Assembly: GCF_949987515.2 (NCBI RefSeq)
Contig: NC_082684.1
Location: 52,542,006 to 52,606,005, forward strand
Direction of reading: 5' to 3'
Length of the DNA: 64,000 nt
Source of the DNA: Delphinus delphis
Lineage: Eukaryota > Chordata > Mammalia > Artiodactyla > Delphinidae
Shown here one piece after another: positions 11,176 to 23,430 of the stretch (positions are counted from its first letter, which is position 1; the number at the start of each line of letters is the position of its first letter). Below the pieces are notes generated by a model that saw only the letters and a program-made list of their open reading frames with translations, did no database searches and was not told the origin of the DNA. The position numbers were made by a program, and so were the translations under genes.

Positions 11176-12664
11176 AGTGCTTTTAGATTTATGTTTTTAG
11201 GGAGAACATTTCTATTTAGACTGCCACAAAATAGTTGGAAATGTGAAATACCTTTATTAGTGAGTTTACAGATACCATTTGACTATTTATTGAGGATATT
11301 TTATAAAATCTTATGAATCCATAAACATTGGGGTTGGGTAATTTTGAGATTTTGTAATACTAACATTTCTCCTCAGTATCTATTGCTTTTTTCCTGTTTA
11401 ATTTAGGTCCATTCCTAAATGGATCTCAACTTTCAGTAATTTATATTTTTAAATATGTTCCATTTATATTTATTTACAGATTTAAAAAGTATCTTTTTAT
11501 CTAAGAAGAAATTATATTTTCATAAAATAACTATATTTAAATACCTATATGTGTATAAAAAGAGGCTTTTTGTCCTTACAAGTAAGTAAATGTCACACAA
11601 AAAAGTCTCAATTAGAATTCAAAGATAATACCGGGACCAGAGTAATTATTTTCCTTGAGGCTATGGTGCTGGATTGCTGATAATAAGGATATAAAATCTG
11701 ACACCAGATTCTTCTACTCTTTAGAGATGTACCAACAATAGTAATGAAGAAGGATTCAAGAAAGTTACCAAGACTTTTGACTCCAGAAGGAAAGATTTGG
11801 CATCAATTTGTAGCTCAAGTTGAAGCACCAGCAAGCCACTGCAAACTCCATAACATGGCTATAATATTTAGATTTTAAGTAAATATCACATGTGAATTCT
11901 TGACATTTGACTTTTCTTTTTCATCCCTAGTTCACTATTATTTTTCCCTGAAGACCCAAGATGGATGCTGATTATAAGCTATGCTTAATTACTAAAGAAT
12001 TATTCAGCAGTCCCTAGATTGAGTCTTTAGTATGTCATATACTAATACAGTCATTGAAGTTACCAATATTAATTTGAAAACTTAGGAGTACTTGGTTTTA
12101 GCACTCCAAATCAATGCCATTCAGTAATTAGGGGGAAACTACTCTCTGTAAACTGCATTCACTCACATCACATTATGTACAATTTCTTAGAAAAAGAAGG
12201 AAAGTAAATACTGGTCTCTACTCTTTTCCTCATGTTAGCTGGAGAATGTAAATTAAATTAATATTGGTAAAATGGAAATTTACTTGTAGATGACACTTGA
12301 ACATCTACTCTACATCCTTCAGTAAAGTTCAAAAATATTTAATTTCAAAAGCATTTCACAAAAGTTCTTTACACTTTCAATGATGGTTTAGGCAGTGGTT
12401 ATATCTAGTCTCATATATGTTAATTTTAAAATTCCAACTCCTCACCAGCCTCCCCTTTACAATTAGCCTCTTGGGGACTAAATAACAATCCAAAATGTTT
12501 TAGGAAGCAAGGAAATTGACATTGTTCTGGAAGCAACACAATATATGTGATGTATGGAGTTACAGCAAAGCTGTTTGTTGTGAGAGCAAATCAGCTGCCC
12601 TTTTCAAATAAGGGAAGATAAATTATTACACTTGGTTATAGATATAACAGTATGCATTTGTTAA
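11176..12664. other. Unassigned sequence
   Basis: AT-rich, probably unique sequence. No exon-like frame and no recognised repeat. Confidence 0.4.
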
Positions 12665-13378
12665 ATAACATGAGTTCACTATGGAGAACAGTATGGTGAT
12701 TCCTTAAAAAACTAAAAATAGAGCTACCATATGATCTTACAACCCCACTCCTGGGTATACATCCAGAGAAAACCATAATTCAAAAACATACATGCAGCCA
12801 ATGTTTATTGCAGCACTATTTACAATAGCCAGGACATGAAAGCAACCTAAATGTCCATGGACAGAAGAATGGATAAAGAAGATGTGGTACATATATACAA
12901 TGGAATACTACTCAGCTGTAAAAAAGAATGAAATAATGCCATTTGCAGCAACATGGATGGACCTAGAGATTATTGTACTAAGTGAAGTAAGCCAGACAGA
13001 GAAAGACAAATAACATATGATACACCTTATATGTGGAATCTAAAAAAATGATACAAATGAACTTATTTACAAAACAGAAATAGACCCACAGACACAGAAA
13101 ACAAACTTTTGGTTACCAAGGGAGAAAACGGAGGAGGAATAAATTAGGAGTTTGGAATTAACATATACACACTTGTATATATAAAGTAGATAAACAACAA
13201 GGACTTACTGTATAGCACAGAGAACTATACTCAATATTTTGTAATAACCTATAAGGGAAAATAATCTGAAAAAAAAGATATATATGTATGTATAATTAAA
13301 TCACTTCGCTGTACACCTAAAACTAATGCAACATTGTAAACCAACTGTACTTCAATAAATAAGAGACAAGAAAAATAA
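12665..13378 (+). mobile_element. 5'-truncated L1 3' end
   Basis: L1 ORF2 3' end and 3'UTR: 'ctcctgggtatacatccag', 'ctaaatgtccatggacagaa', 'tggaatactactcagctgta', 'gcagcaacatggatggacct', then the 3'UTR 'ctgtatagcacagagaacta' and 'aactgtacttcaataaata'. It is of intermediate age. Possible diverged duplications are 'aaataacatgagttca' before and 'aaataaatgtgttcaa' after. Confidence 0.85.
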
Positions 13379-14925
13379 ATGTGTTCAATACCTTACTTAA
13401 AGCTACAATGAGTAGGTTGATTTCTTTAAAAAATTATGCCAGGTAATAAGAAATCTTATTTCATGTAACTATGAATTATAAATATGTATTAATTTGCACT
13501 TCTGTCATTGCATGCCTAACACAATTATTTAGCATTTCCTAAAAGTTTATAAAATTCACAACCATTTCAAAATATTCCCAAAGATATGAAATGCATTGAA
13601 CTGTTTTATAATTCAGAGCTAAATGTAATTTGCTTTATTCAGGGTCTTTCTGCCTCAGTTATTCAGAATATGACCATAATCTCCTATAATTATGAAGTAC
13701 TTCATACGTTGAGCAAGTTTTACATCCCACTAAAAAGCTAGTTAATGTTAAGTTCAAACTGGTTCTCTCACACTGACATTGCTGTGAGTAGTTGGCTTGG
13801 CTTAAATATAAAGTGTGCTTTCCTTTGACCTTATGTAACCAAATGCAAGGGTAGCTCATTAAGAGAATTTTAGCATTTCTCTTCCATGGATATTTTAGTC
13901 ATGCTTGGCTTTCAAAAACAAAAAAGAAAAGTGGAGGGAGGGGGTGCAAACTAGGGAAAGTTCAGCCAAGGTCAAATACCACATGCAGTTTAATGCCTCT
14001 CTTAGTTTGCTCTTGACCTTGGGCGGGAAGCAAATCTCTAGAAGTCAGATGTCATAAGAAAAGTGCTTATGCTTTCTTCCCTCTAGTAATCTTTCTAATA
14101 GTGGTTTTAGGGCATTCAACCTATGGTTATTTAACCTTATTGAGAATTCACACAAAGCAATATTCTTGCCGTGTCTTCCAAAGAAATGCATTTAAGTATG
14201 CGTATAAGATTCATTTTATGGCCACTTCAAATCCTCCTGGCCCCACCTCTTCCTCCTGTCAAAGTTCTGGTCATCATTTCCTCTCAGACTTTGACCAGTT
14301 TTGTGAAAATGCACTTGACAGCACCTTGCTTCATGCCAGTGCCCTGTGCTTCTTCTTTCCTACTCTAGGATGCTTGGGTTACATAGAAGTGTGGAGAGTT
14401 AACCTCCACGAAACCACTCTTCCTAATGATAAAGTCTTCACCCTTTCTTCCAAGTGTAAGGAGTCATGAACTAATTTCATAAGACTCCTTAGGAGGTCCA
14501 CTGGATAGAGCTCAGGTGGCCAGTAACAAATGCCAACTTAATATTGCATCCTTGGATGGTTTTCTCACTTCTTGTTTTACTTCTCTACTGCTCCCTGGGA
14601 TCATTTTCCAAATAAAATACCTACATGCCAAACTTTCCTTCCGTTATGGCTTTCAGGAACTTCAGACAAGATATAAGCAATGGACACATAGAGAGTTTTT
14701 ATTAAACATAATTGTCTTATGCTTTATGATATGATAAATATTCTGAGAGTAATTTTTAAGTTTCTTGTTTCACTAAATGGGATTTTTTTTTTTACATACA
14801 GGACTAACATAGTACTGCCAACTTTTTTAAATAGGTATGGATATTTAAAAACAAAACAAATATCTTCTTAACATACTAGGTTCCAAAATTTTGCCTACAC
14901 CTGAATCTAAGAAATCCTGCTTGTT
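13379..14925. other. Unassigned sequence
   Basis: No repeat or exon assigned. A 122-codon frame at 14101-14469 has low-complexity, unremarkable composition, no domain that I recognise and no splice-site context that I could support. Confidence 0.4.
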
Positions 14926-15045
14926 CAGGGTATGATTTTGGCAAGCTGTTAACATCCCTGAATCTCAGTTTCCTCATCTTTAAAATGGGGATAATAACAG
15001 CATGCTAGAAAGTTGTGATAGTGACATAATAGGTAATGGAGTGCA
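14926..15045 (+). repeat. MIR SINE fragment
   Basis: The MIR core 'aatctcagtttcctcatctt' followed by 'taaaatggggataataacag' is clear. MIR is an ancient mammal-wide tRNA-derived SINE. Confidence 0.85.
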
Positions 15046-15057
15046 TTAGATATATCT

Positions 15058-15535
15058 TGTTGCATAACATGCCAATCCCAAAGTAAGTGACTTAAAATAT
15101 TAACCATTTAACTTGCTCAGGATTCTGCAGTCTGGGCAGGGATCAGCAGAACAGTTCTTCTGGTGCTCTCTCCCCTGGGATTGTTCATAAACTTATCATC
15201 TGGAAGTTTCACTAGAGCTAGGTAGTTCAGGTTGGCCATCTTCCTATACCTGGTGGTTAGCTGGGGTACTTTGATCTATCTCCCTCCTGTGGCCTCTTTG
15301 GAGGACCCCTGATGTTTTTTACATTGAGGTAAACAGCATTCCAAGTGGGAGAGAGTGGAATCTATACAAGCACCTTAAGGCTGAGGCTGGAGAGTAACAA
15401 AAAAAACTTCTCTCACTTTCTATTGGTCATAGCAAATCACAGGGATTGGAAAGAAAAGGAATAAACTCCACATCTTAATGAGAGAAGCAAGAAATGATAT
15501 GTGGCCCTTTTTAAAGGTAGCCACCACAGGAGTAG
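15058..15535. repeat. Old mammalian repeat, probably LTR
   Basis: 'tgttgcataacatgccaatc', 'gcagtctgggcagggatcag', 'tctattggtcatagcaaatc' and 'aactccacatcttaatgaga' form a repeat seen often in mammals, LTR-like in character. Subfamily and orientation not resolved by eye. Confidence 0.45.
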
Positions 15536-15792
15536 TATTTGTAAGTAGTTTAAAACAGTGCCTGGTACATAGTCTCTGCCAGTTTAAAAAAATAGATATT
15601 TTCACTACATATTATTTCCTTTACTACTATTTTGTAAAAGAACAATTTATTTTTCTTAAAACTGTATGAAATCCATGATCTGAAAATAAAGAATTCCTCA
15701 TATTTAATAAATTTAGTATAATTAAAATACTATATATTCTTATCTCATTTCACACAAAATATTAAGTACATATTTAAATATACATATGTGTG

Positions 15793-15795
<3 letters not shown>

Positions 15796-15827
<32 letters not shown>
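15796..15827 (+). repeat. (CA)n microsatellite
   Basis: An uninterrupted run of about 16 CA units, preceded by a short (TA/TG) part. Confidence 0.95.
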
Positions 15828-15829
<2 letters not shown>

Positions 15830-18270
15830 CTAACCCTAGTCCCAGCACTAGCAGCACCAGTGTTTAGTAATTACTGGTCAAAAGCATCAGTTTTCCTTTT
15901 AAAATTCAGTCATAAGGGGTCTAGTTTACCTACTTTTTGAAAAAAAAGTTTTTATCACAACATGGCCATCCCAGGATTTCCATATAATTTTCTATGTCGA
16001 GAAGCCAAATACAAGGAGAGCACATCTATTCTGTTTGAGAATTGAATACAATTACAGGTTGAAATTATGTGGTTTCCTGTTCCACAAATGTTCCTAAGCT
16101 TCATGTGTGAGTTCAGGCATTAACTTAATTCTAGTAACGAGCACAAGACCAGTATGAATCTTCTTCCTCAGAACACATGGCCAAGTGTCAACCTCCATTC
16201 TTATCATGACTTCTTATTACTTTCTTCAATGTAAGAATGACATTTTTCTTGGGTGGTTTTAAATATTATATGAAATAATCAGGGTGTGTGATGGCTTTGG
16301 ACACATATTATTATTTATAAAGTGATTATAGAAAAGTCGAAGTTATTTTTACTCTGCAACTATAATACACTCCATGCCTAACCAGAAGCTGCTGACTGCT
16401 CAGACTCCTGACAGGAGACTTTGACTGAACAGGGAATGTTGGTTCACCAATGTCTTCCATGGGCATTTGATTTCTGCATCACTTGCTTTGCTGAATTTCA
16501 CATTTCATCTCTGTGTGCCCGAGTGCCTGACTGCTTCTTGTGATGTAGAACTGACCTGTAGCCAAGATAACCTATTTTATCTGCTACCTTCCCCTCCCTT
16601 TCCTGACTTTCCCACTTCCACCATGTGACCTATCATTGTTGATCTATGCTGAAAGGATTACAGTGACTGTGACAATCAGGGTAGTTGAACTTGCTGCTCT
16701 ACTACTTACCTACAAATATCTGTTTGAGGTGAATAGGATCAACTACACAAAGATTGTCTCTAAACAGCAATAAAATCCAGCAGACACTCTAATTCCTACC
16801 CTAACATCATGTACATTGTGATCTTGGTAGGATGCAGCTAAAAGCTTCTATAACATGAAGAAACCACCTTTCAATTATTTATGATCAGAATTTTTCCAGG
16901 ACATCTGTACCTGCTTTCCAGAATTGATATAAAGCTGGTAATGTATAAACTCCAAATTATGTGTGCCTAATCCACCTGGGTCTTGCAAAAAAAAAAAAAA
17001 AAATGAAAGAGCCATGTGACTCTAAGTCCAAATCAGCTACAGTATTTCGGAAGGTACTATGCACTTTCTACTTTGAGTGGTTACTTGGCAGGATTTGCTT
17101 ATTCAAAAAGTTGAACTTCGTGAAAAGTGTTTAGAATTCCTACAGTTTTCAATGCTTCTTATTTTATCTGGTATATATTTTCAAACTTCATAGAAATCAT
17201 ATGGATCAGATTTTCTAAGTATAATTTGTGTTGATAAGGAAATTTTTAATATTTAGGGAATACTTATTGAATAATACTTATTGTAGTGTCTTTACAAAGA
17301 ACAAATGAGGAAAGAGATGAAAGAGCTAGCAATTCAAATCATTTAAACACTCAGGTTAAGAAATCTAACTATTTACAAATTATTCTTAGTTATCAATAGC
17401 TAGGTCTTAAATGGGTTTTAGTTATTGAAGGCAAATTTATTTAAAAGCTTTGTATTATTTTCCAAGCAACATTATCAAGGAAAACAAATAATTTATATCA
17501 TGAATAGTCATATAGTCTTATGTAAGAAAGGTAAACAAATTTAAATGCAGGTGGATAGCAGAAGATTAAAAAGCGAATTCAGCAATTCACCATGTAGGCA
17601 TTTCTGTCTAACAACCTTTGAACTGTCACTTACGTAAATGTTTCTGGAGCAGAAGGTGGTTTAAATTTGAGATATAAAAAAAGCCAGATGAGAACATTTG
17701 CATTGTTTTTGAGAGAATTTGTTTTCCCTTGTTGGGCTTACTCAGGAATAAAATGTGTTCTTCTAAATACAAAAGTTTTTAAAGGAAAAGAAATGATCTT
17801 TTACAGGATAACTGGAAACAGAAAATAAAATTCCACTACAGGAATCAAGGTTACAGAAGGAGCAGATGACTGTAGAATGGAAAAGAAAGGATGAAAGTAA
17901 ATTTTAAGTTGCTTGGGAGAAAAACAAAGCAGCATGGAAGAGAAGATTGTGCAGAAGTAAAAATTCGGAAAAAGTGAGTCTGGAAAACTATGTTGCAATT
18001 GTTAGAAAACCTTACAAATAGTGGTGATAACAGAGCACTGAGGTATTTGTTGAAGCAGCATTTCAGCCCTCTGAAATAAGACAAGAGGAAAGACTACAGA
18101 TAAATCAAGACAGTTCTTGAGGGACCGTTATCACACTCCCAGCGAGCAGCGTTTGGAGGCCAAAATTTAACTCACCCTTGAGTACCTCTGTAATTGGATG
18201 TGGAACATCTGAAGTGATAAATAGTCTAGCAAAAAATATTGATTGGAAGAACAGTGCAAAATGGAAAGAT
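15830..18270. other. Unassigned sequence
   Basis: About 2.4 kb with no assigned repeat apart from an A-run at 16987-17003. The part at 16370-16860 is less AT-rich than its surroundings and might be conserved unique sequence, but I see no coding frame. Confidence 0.4.
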
Positions 18271-18274
18271 CTAG

Positions 18275-18440
18275 GAATGTCAATGCGACCAAAAACCTGG
18301 GGTTTAAATTCCAGCTCCAGCTCTTAATAGCAATGTGACCCTGAGCAATTATTGAATTCTATGCACCTTAATTTCCTTATCTGTGAAGTGACATTTTAAC
18401 TGTCTATTTCTGTTGTGAGTAAAATTATTAAGTCTATAAA
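18275..18440 (+). repeat. MIR SINE fragment
   Basis: 'aacctggggtttaaattcca' (from gcctgggttcgaatcc), 'caatgtgaccctgagcaatt', 'cttaatttccttatctgtga' in MIR order, plus orientation, diverged. Confidence 0.75.
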
Positions 18441-19139
18441 TTGTAATAATTAGAAATGCCCTATCTGGGCACTGCTTGGAGGAGAAATACTTATTCTTGA
18501 AGGTCTATAATATTCCTCTAAATCAGTACTGTGGTGTCCATCACTGTAGAGCTTCTCTTCCCTCTTATTTCTTAAATTAGGAAAGTTTAAATAAAAGTGA
18601 TGGAAATGACTGAATCTAATATTGCTAACATCGTTACAGTATTTAAATTTGTAGAATGATAAATTTATTATAGAATTTAAAAGAGGAATACTAGGCAAGA
18701 AACTACTTAAGTCTTTATTCCTTTTATAGTTTAGCCTGGAATGCAGCAATTTCCTATTTTATTTTCTCTGTTTTATGCAATATTCTTAAAAGATAATTGA
18801 GCATTAAAAATTCTATTAAATAGTTGAATAATTAATTTTTGAAGGTTATAGTCCCACTCTCTACTGTAAAACTTTCAGAATCATAGCAACTTAAATTAAC
18901 TAGAAAAAGGCATGTTTTTTCAAATTCATAAACCAGATGTTAACCTTATGGAGAGTTTCTTAGAGCTTTTCTTTTAACTCATCAGTATAAATTAATCAAA
19001 CAGCCCAGAGATTTTCCTCTAAGAGAATGTACTTTTTGTTCTTTAGTCACCACCCACTCACCAGCACTTCCAGTTGAGAAAATAAGAATCATTAACTTGA
19101 GAACTACTTCCATACTGTTTATTCATCACCATAATGGAA

Positions 19140-19660
19140 TTTTGGTGATTCAGGAAAGGCTCATGTAAAGATTATTAGGATGTGACATGATCAGATCTAT
19201 ATTTTTGTATTTTAACTGGTGGCAGTCTCCAGGGCTAATTAGACTGGCATGAAAATGGGTAAAACGAGGCCAGAAAGGAGATGACACTATAATCCAGGAG
19301 GGAGGCAGACTAAACTATGAGATGATTCACAGCATAAGCAGCATACTACTCAGCCTTGCGTTTCCCTATACACATTCAATATAGCAGTTTTACACTAATG
19401 TAAGAAAAGACTGAGCTAGGATTACCTGAGTGGGATTGGTAGGAGATTTAAGAAACGGTAGAATGCTTGCCAGCAGCATCTGAAAAATGGTTGGCTATAG
19501 AGACTCATCAAATGGGAAAGACAGAACTATGAAGGTTCAGGAACATATAACTAGGAGAATCAAGTGAATTAAGAGATTGACATTAAGAAAAAAAGAAGTA
19601 GGAGTAAATTTGGGAATGGAGGATGAACTATTTTTACTGGATGAATTTGAGGCACTGTCA
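19140..19660 (+). repeat. Ancient mammalian repeat, unassigned
   Basis: 'gtgacatgatcagatctata' followed by 'aatccaggagggaggcagac' and 'gggaatggaggatgaa' resembles a mammal-wide repeat whose consensus has 'gtgacatgatctgatttacg' and 'attgcagtagtccaggcg'. The same family appears again at 22790-23430. Class not resolved by eye. Confidence 0.45.
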
Positions 19661-20094
19661 AGACATTGGGCAAAAGTGCCCTGCATGGAGTTGGAAAAAG
19701 TTTAAGACTGCAGAAATGTCCTTACAAAGTTAATTTATCTAGTGCTAGTGATTTAAGCTCCTTTAATATGATTCAGTGCTCTTGAACAATCTCCTCAATG
19801 GTCCTGGGATTAATTTCCCTGTTATCATGATTAGTTTCAGACTACCAGTTCCTAGTGGAAAAGTTGGAAGGAAAATGAGAACTTATTCTAAAACAATATA
19901 ATGTGGTTGGCTCAAGCCACAGTTTTCCCTTCTTGAACCATGTCCAAAGGATAAACATGACTTTCTTTTTCAGTTTAGCACTATCAGTGTCTCACTCAAA
20001 TATAAAGTACCTTATATTAGCCAAAGCAAACACTCTTTTTTCAATATTATATAATATTTATGTCTATCTGTCAATACTGCTCCCATTATCCTTC

Positions 20095-20270
20095 TTTCTA
20101 ATAATTTCCAGATTTATTGAGGTATAATTAACAAAACTGTAAGATATTTGAAGTATCTATTGTAGTAATTTGAAGTACATATATATTGTGAAAGGATCCC
20201 CACCACATAATTAACATATCCATCACCTCACATATTTGTCTTTTTTTTGTTGATGACAGCATTCAGTTCT
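20095..20270 (-). repeat. Possible old L1 3'UTR fragment
   Basis: 'atttattgaggtataattaa', 'gaaaggatccccaccacata' and 'catatccatcacctcacata' resemble the reverse of an old L1 3'UTR. Short and diverged. The stretch 20340-20600 after it also looks like an old repeat that I could not name. Confidence 0.4.
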
Positions 20271-20639
20271 ATTTATCCCCTTTCCATTTATCCGTAACTT
20301 ACTTTGTACTCAGAGAGGCCTACTTATATGAACCAAACCATTGAGCTCTCTTGCCTTCTATCATCACATTGAACCAGAGATGGGGATGGTAGGGCATGAA
20401 GGGTATTTATTCTTTCTTCTTGCCAAGTTACTGTAGATTGGCTACATCTACCTATCAAAGACCACAGCTCTGGTTGGCAATTCTTCATATAGTTACATAC
20501 ACTAGGTCCTAGTAACTCCATTTCCCCCTTCAAGCTTAGAGCTGGTAAAGACCCCCTGCTATGCTAGCCCTATGCTATAAATACCCCTTACTTAAGTATT
20601 TTCAGCTCTCCTTATATTACTTGTCTTCAATATGTCATT

Positions 20640-20750
20640 ACTTTCCTGTTGGCACACAGAGAGTAACTGATGGATTAAATGAAGTAATATATGTCAAGTG
20701 CCTGGCACAAAGTAAGTTCTACAAAAAGTGTTAGCTATTATTAATATTCC
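20640..20750 (+). repeat. MIR SINE 3' fragment
   Basis: 'gattaaatgaagtaatat', 'gtgcctggcacaaagtaagt' and 'gtgttagctattattaat' are the MIR 3' part. Confidence 0.8.
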
Positions 20751-20849
20751 TATATATTTGAAGTGCTTCTATGACATAATTACAGCTGATAAGAAATAAG
20801 TTCTAAATGATTAACATAAAATGACTAATTTAATACCATAATCCTAAGA

Positions 20850-21000
20850 GGTAGCTTCTTTTATACTTTACCAAAGAGTAAACTGAGTAACAGAGACACT
20901 AAGTAACTTGCCAAAGAACGTACCTGTAAGTAAGTGGCAAAACCAGAATTTAACCTGCCAGTCAGCCTCCAAAATATTTGCTCATAACACTGCCTATATT
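20850..21000 (-). repeat. MIR SINE fragment
   Basis: 'gagtaactgagt..' and 'aagtaacttgccaaagaac' with 'gtaagtggcaaaaccagaat' are the MIR core read in reverse (Tgaggaaactgaggc... order). Opposite in orientation to the MIR just upstream. Confidence 0.75.
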
Positions 21001-21029
21001 GTTTCATCTATGCCCTCTAGTGAGCCAGT

Positions 21030-21490
21030 CATTCTGCCAAGATCCCAGTGCTGGTTACTGCGAGCCCGTACCCCGCTTCTCTTTCACAGCCATCTTCCCA
21101 GGGATCAGGCCCAGCAGATTCCCCTGTGATCCCCGTAGGGCGAGAGTGAGCGGGGACTCCCAAGAAGTGACCCACAACGCTGAGGGAGCTGGATGTCCAC
21201 CCTAGGCTCTCTTTTCCCATTGGAGGAACTGTAAGCTCAGGGGAGACCTCCATCACAGTATGGTGCTAGCCTGGGGGAGGGACAAATGCGGTCAGTGTGT
21301 AGCTGCTCCTCTTACCTTTAGAATGCCATCTGCCTTCATCTTTGTAGTTCAAAGGTGCTTCAGCCTCACCCTGTGTTCTAGGATTTTCTCAGTGGCATCT
21401 TGTCTATGAGTAGTTAGCTGTTGGTCATTCTCCTTGTAAGGAGAGCAAATTCAGGAATGACCTACGGCACCATCTTGGTGATGTTGAAAC
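21030..21490 (-). mobile_element. Possible old L1 5'UTR
   Basis: This GC-richer stretch stands out from its AT-rich surroundings. It includes 'ctctcttttcccattggagg', 'ctgggggagggacaaatg' and ends with 'ggcaccatcttggtgatgt'. The last part resembles the reverse of an L1 5' start, which carries a CAAGATGG-type YY1 site. I am unsure; an LTR is the alternative. The overlapping chance ORFs of 67-75 aa have no recognisable domain. Confidence 0.35.
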
Positions 21491-21644
21491 TGTGGGTTAT
21501 CATTAGTGAAATCCGTTTTACCTGTAACCTGCCTTCACTAATCAAGGTTGTTTTAATTGCTGCTATAAAAGACTTGCCTGTCCTTCAGGCAGCACATAGC
21601 CTAAACAGTAAGATGTTTGCCTGAGTTGTTTTCCAGGAACTTGG

Positions 21645-21691
21645 AGTCAGCTGTGTCTGGTTTGAGCTACAGAAACTAGACACAGCTGACT
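21645..21691. other. 19-bp stem-loop
   Basis: Left arm 21645-21663 (agtcagctgtgtctggttt) and right arm 21673-21691 (aaactagacacagctgact) pair over 19 positions with a single G-T wobble and a 9-nt loop. Confidence 0.85.
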
Positions 21692-21724
21692 ATAATAGTT
21701 ACACAATTATTGCTCCCTTTTCCA

Positions 21725-21915
21725 ACACGTTTCCACATGCTCCCCACACCTCAACCTGATTCTTTATCCTCAAAATACCCCGAGCCCCTTGCCTTCAGGG
21801 AGGCTGATTTGAGGCTTATTCTCCAGTTTCTTTGCTTGGTTGCTTTAGGAATCAAGCCTCTCTTTGCAGTAAACCTCAGCGTCCCAGCGTTTTGGCTTGC
21901 TGTGCATTGGGCAAA
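21725..21915 (+). mobile_element. Probable ERV1-like LTR 3' end
   Basis: 'tttctttgcttggttgcttt', 'aatcaagcctctctttgcag', 'taaacctcagcgtcccagcg' and 'cttgctgtgcattgggca' have the look of an R-U5 end of a gamma-type (ERV1) LTR. The 5' edge is not visible to me and the usual primer-binding site does not follow, so a solo or partial LTR is most likely. Confidence 0.45.
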
Positions 21916-22028
21916 ATGAACCTAATTTGTTAACAGTATCACTCTCCTCTGAGCCAGTCATTTTGAAGTCTATTTTCATTCTGATGTGTTTTTAGTTCAA
22001 TACAACTCTGTTCCTCTCTTCACTTATC

Positions 22029-22072
<44 letters not shown>
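22029..22072 (+). repeat. (CA)n microsatellite
   Basis: A run of about 21 CA units after 'ctatacac'. Likely length-variable. Confidence 0.95.
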
Positions 22073-22073
<1 letters not shown>

Positions 22074-22789
22074 CTATCTTGTTTCCATCCACCCTCATAG
22101 TTGATTTTTGGACTGATGTAAAATTTCTTGACCAAACACTAGATTGTCTTACCTCCTAAAAAATCACTTCACATGAATGTACATAGGCATGCACAATGCA
22201 CCAAAGAATAAAAGCAAACTTAAGAACTTAAATGCTCATGTTTTAGTGATGCAACTTGAATAAAACAAAAATTCATATAACCTTAAGTGATGCTAGTACA
22301 GAGGAAAAGGGATAGTTACTGAGTTAAATCAAGCATCTTAGAGAAAAGTATTAGGAAAAAAAATCTCCAAATACAAAGCATATCTTGCCATTTCAAAATA
22401 TTAAACACAATAACATAATTGTAAACATAATCCCCAAACTCAATTCTAATACCTTACTGTTTTGAAATAAGGATATTTTTTAAATTTTTCTTGGATTTAG
22501 CTTAAATAAGATATAATTATCAAGTAACAATATGTTTATAGTACATATTCCGCATTATTAATTTAAAAATATAATCCTTTAACTTTCTATGTTAATTTGT
22601 ACTATGTTTGTGTCTCCTAACAATGGTGCTTTTTGTTTTTATCAGGAGGAAACAACTTGACATTTTGGATATTAAGAAATACTTGCTCTTATGAAATAAC
22701 ACTTTACTAAAAATATAATTAATTAATTTTTAATTTAATATTCAAAACATATAAATATATATCATTATAATCTTTAATGAAAATCAATG
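22073..22789. other. Unassigned AT-rich sequence
   Basis: Very AT-rich; nothing assigned. Confidence 0.4.
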
Positions 22790-23430
22790 TATATTAAAGA
22801 CCTACTATGAGCCAGATATTTTGCTAGTTACTGTGATAAGAAAAAATGAGATCCAGGATCTGCTTCACAAAGCGTAACACCCAGTAGGGAAACTTAGATA
22901 TAAGAATAAAACATTTCAATAAAGGAAGAATGAGACATCCTGAGGGATCCCCCAAAGTGAGAGACATGAATAGTGATTGGAAATTATCCTGGAAAGTTTA
23001 AAGAAGAATTAATCATTTGAGCTGTGTTTTAAAGTTTAAAAAGTTTTCAAAAAGGAGAGAGCATAAAAGGGAAGAGAGAAACATGTCTAGTGGAAAGAAC
23101 TGCTTAACCTCAAGGACAATGACAAGGAAATGAAGGGCATGTGCAGCTTCACCAAGCTCACCTTCCTCTAGGGCATGACGCATACCAAGTATGACAGTGG
23201 AGAGCAAGCCATGAACGGCAAGGCGGTGACAAACTGAGTAGATTCTTGAATGCCAGGCAAGGAGTTTAGATTTCCTTGCCTGGCATTCAAGAATGCCAAG
23301 TGTTTCTGCTTTAGAAAATGTAAAATGTCATCAGTGTGTGGAATAAATTGAAGGTAGGAGAAAATAATGGCAGAGACCAGTAAGAAGACAACTGCAATAG
23401 TCAATGCAGGGAGCAATAAGCACTTGAATT
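22790..23430 (+). repeat. Ancient mammalian repeat, unassigned, with hairpin
   Basis: 'gacctactatgagccagata', 'aggagtttagattt' and 'caactgcaatagtcaatgca' fit the same mammal-wide family as 19140-19660 and in the expected order. A perfect hairpin at 23242-23294 interrupts the expected sequence. Confidence 0.45.
23242..23294. other. Perfect 22-bp inverted repeat, 9-nt loop
   Basis: Arm 1 at 23242-23263 begins attcttgaatgccaggcaag; arm 2 at 23273-23294 is its exact reverse complement over all 22 bases. Pairing stops on both sides. Confidence 0.95.

Noticed and set aside
14101..14469. 122-codon plus-strand ORF
   Set aside because: No recognised domain, no splice context and no conservation evidence available; a chance frame is most likely.
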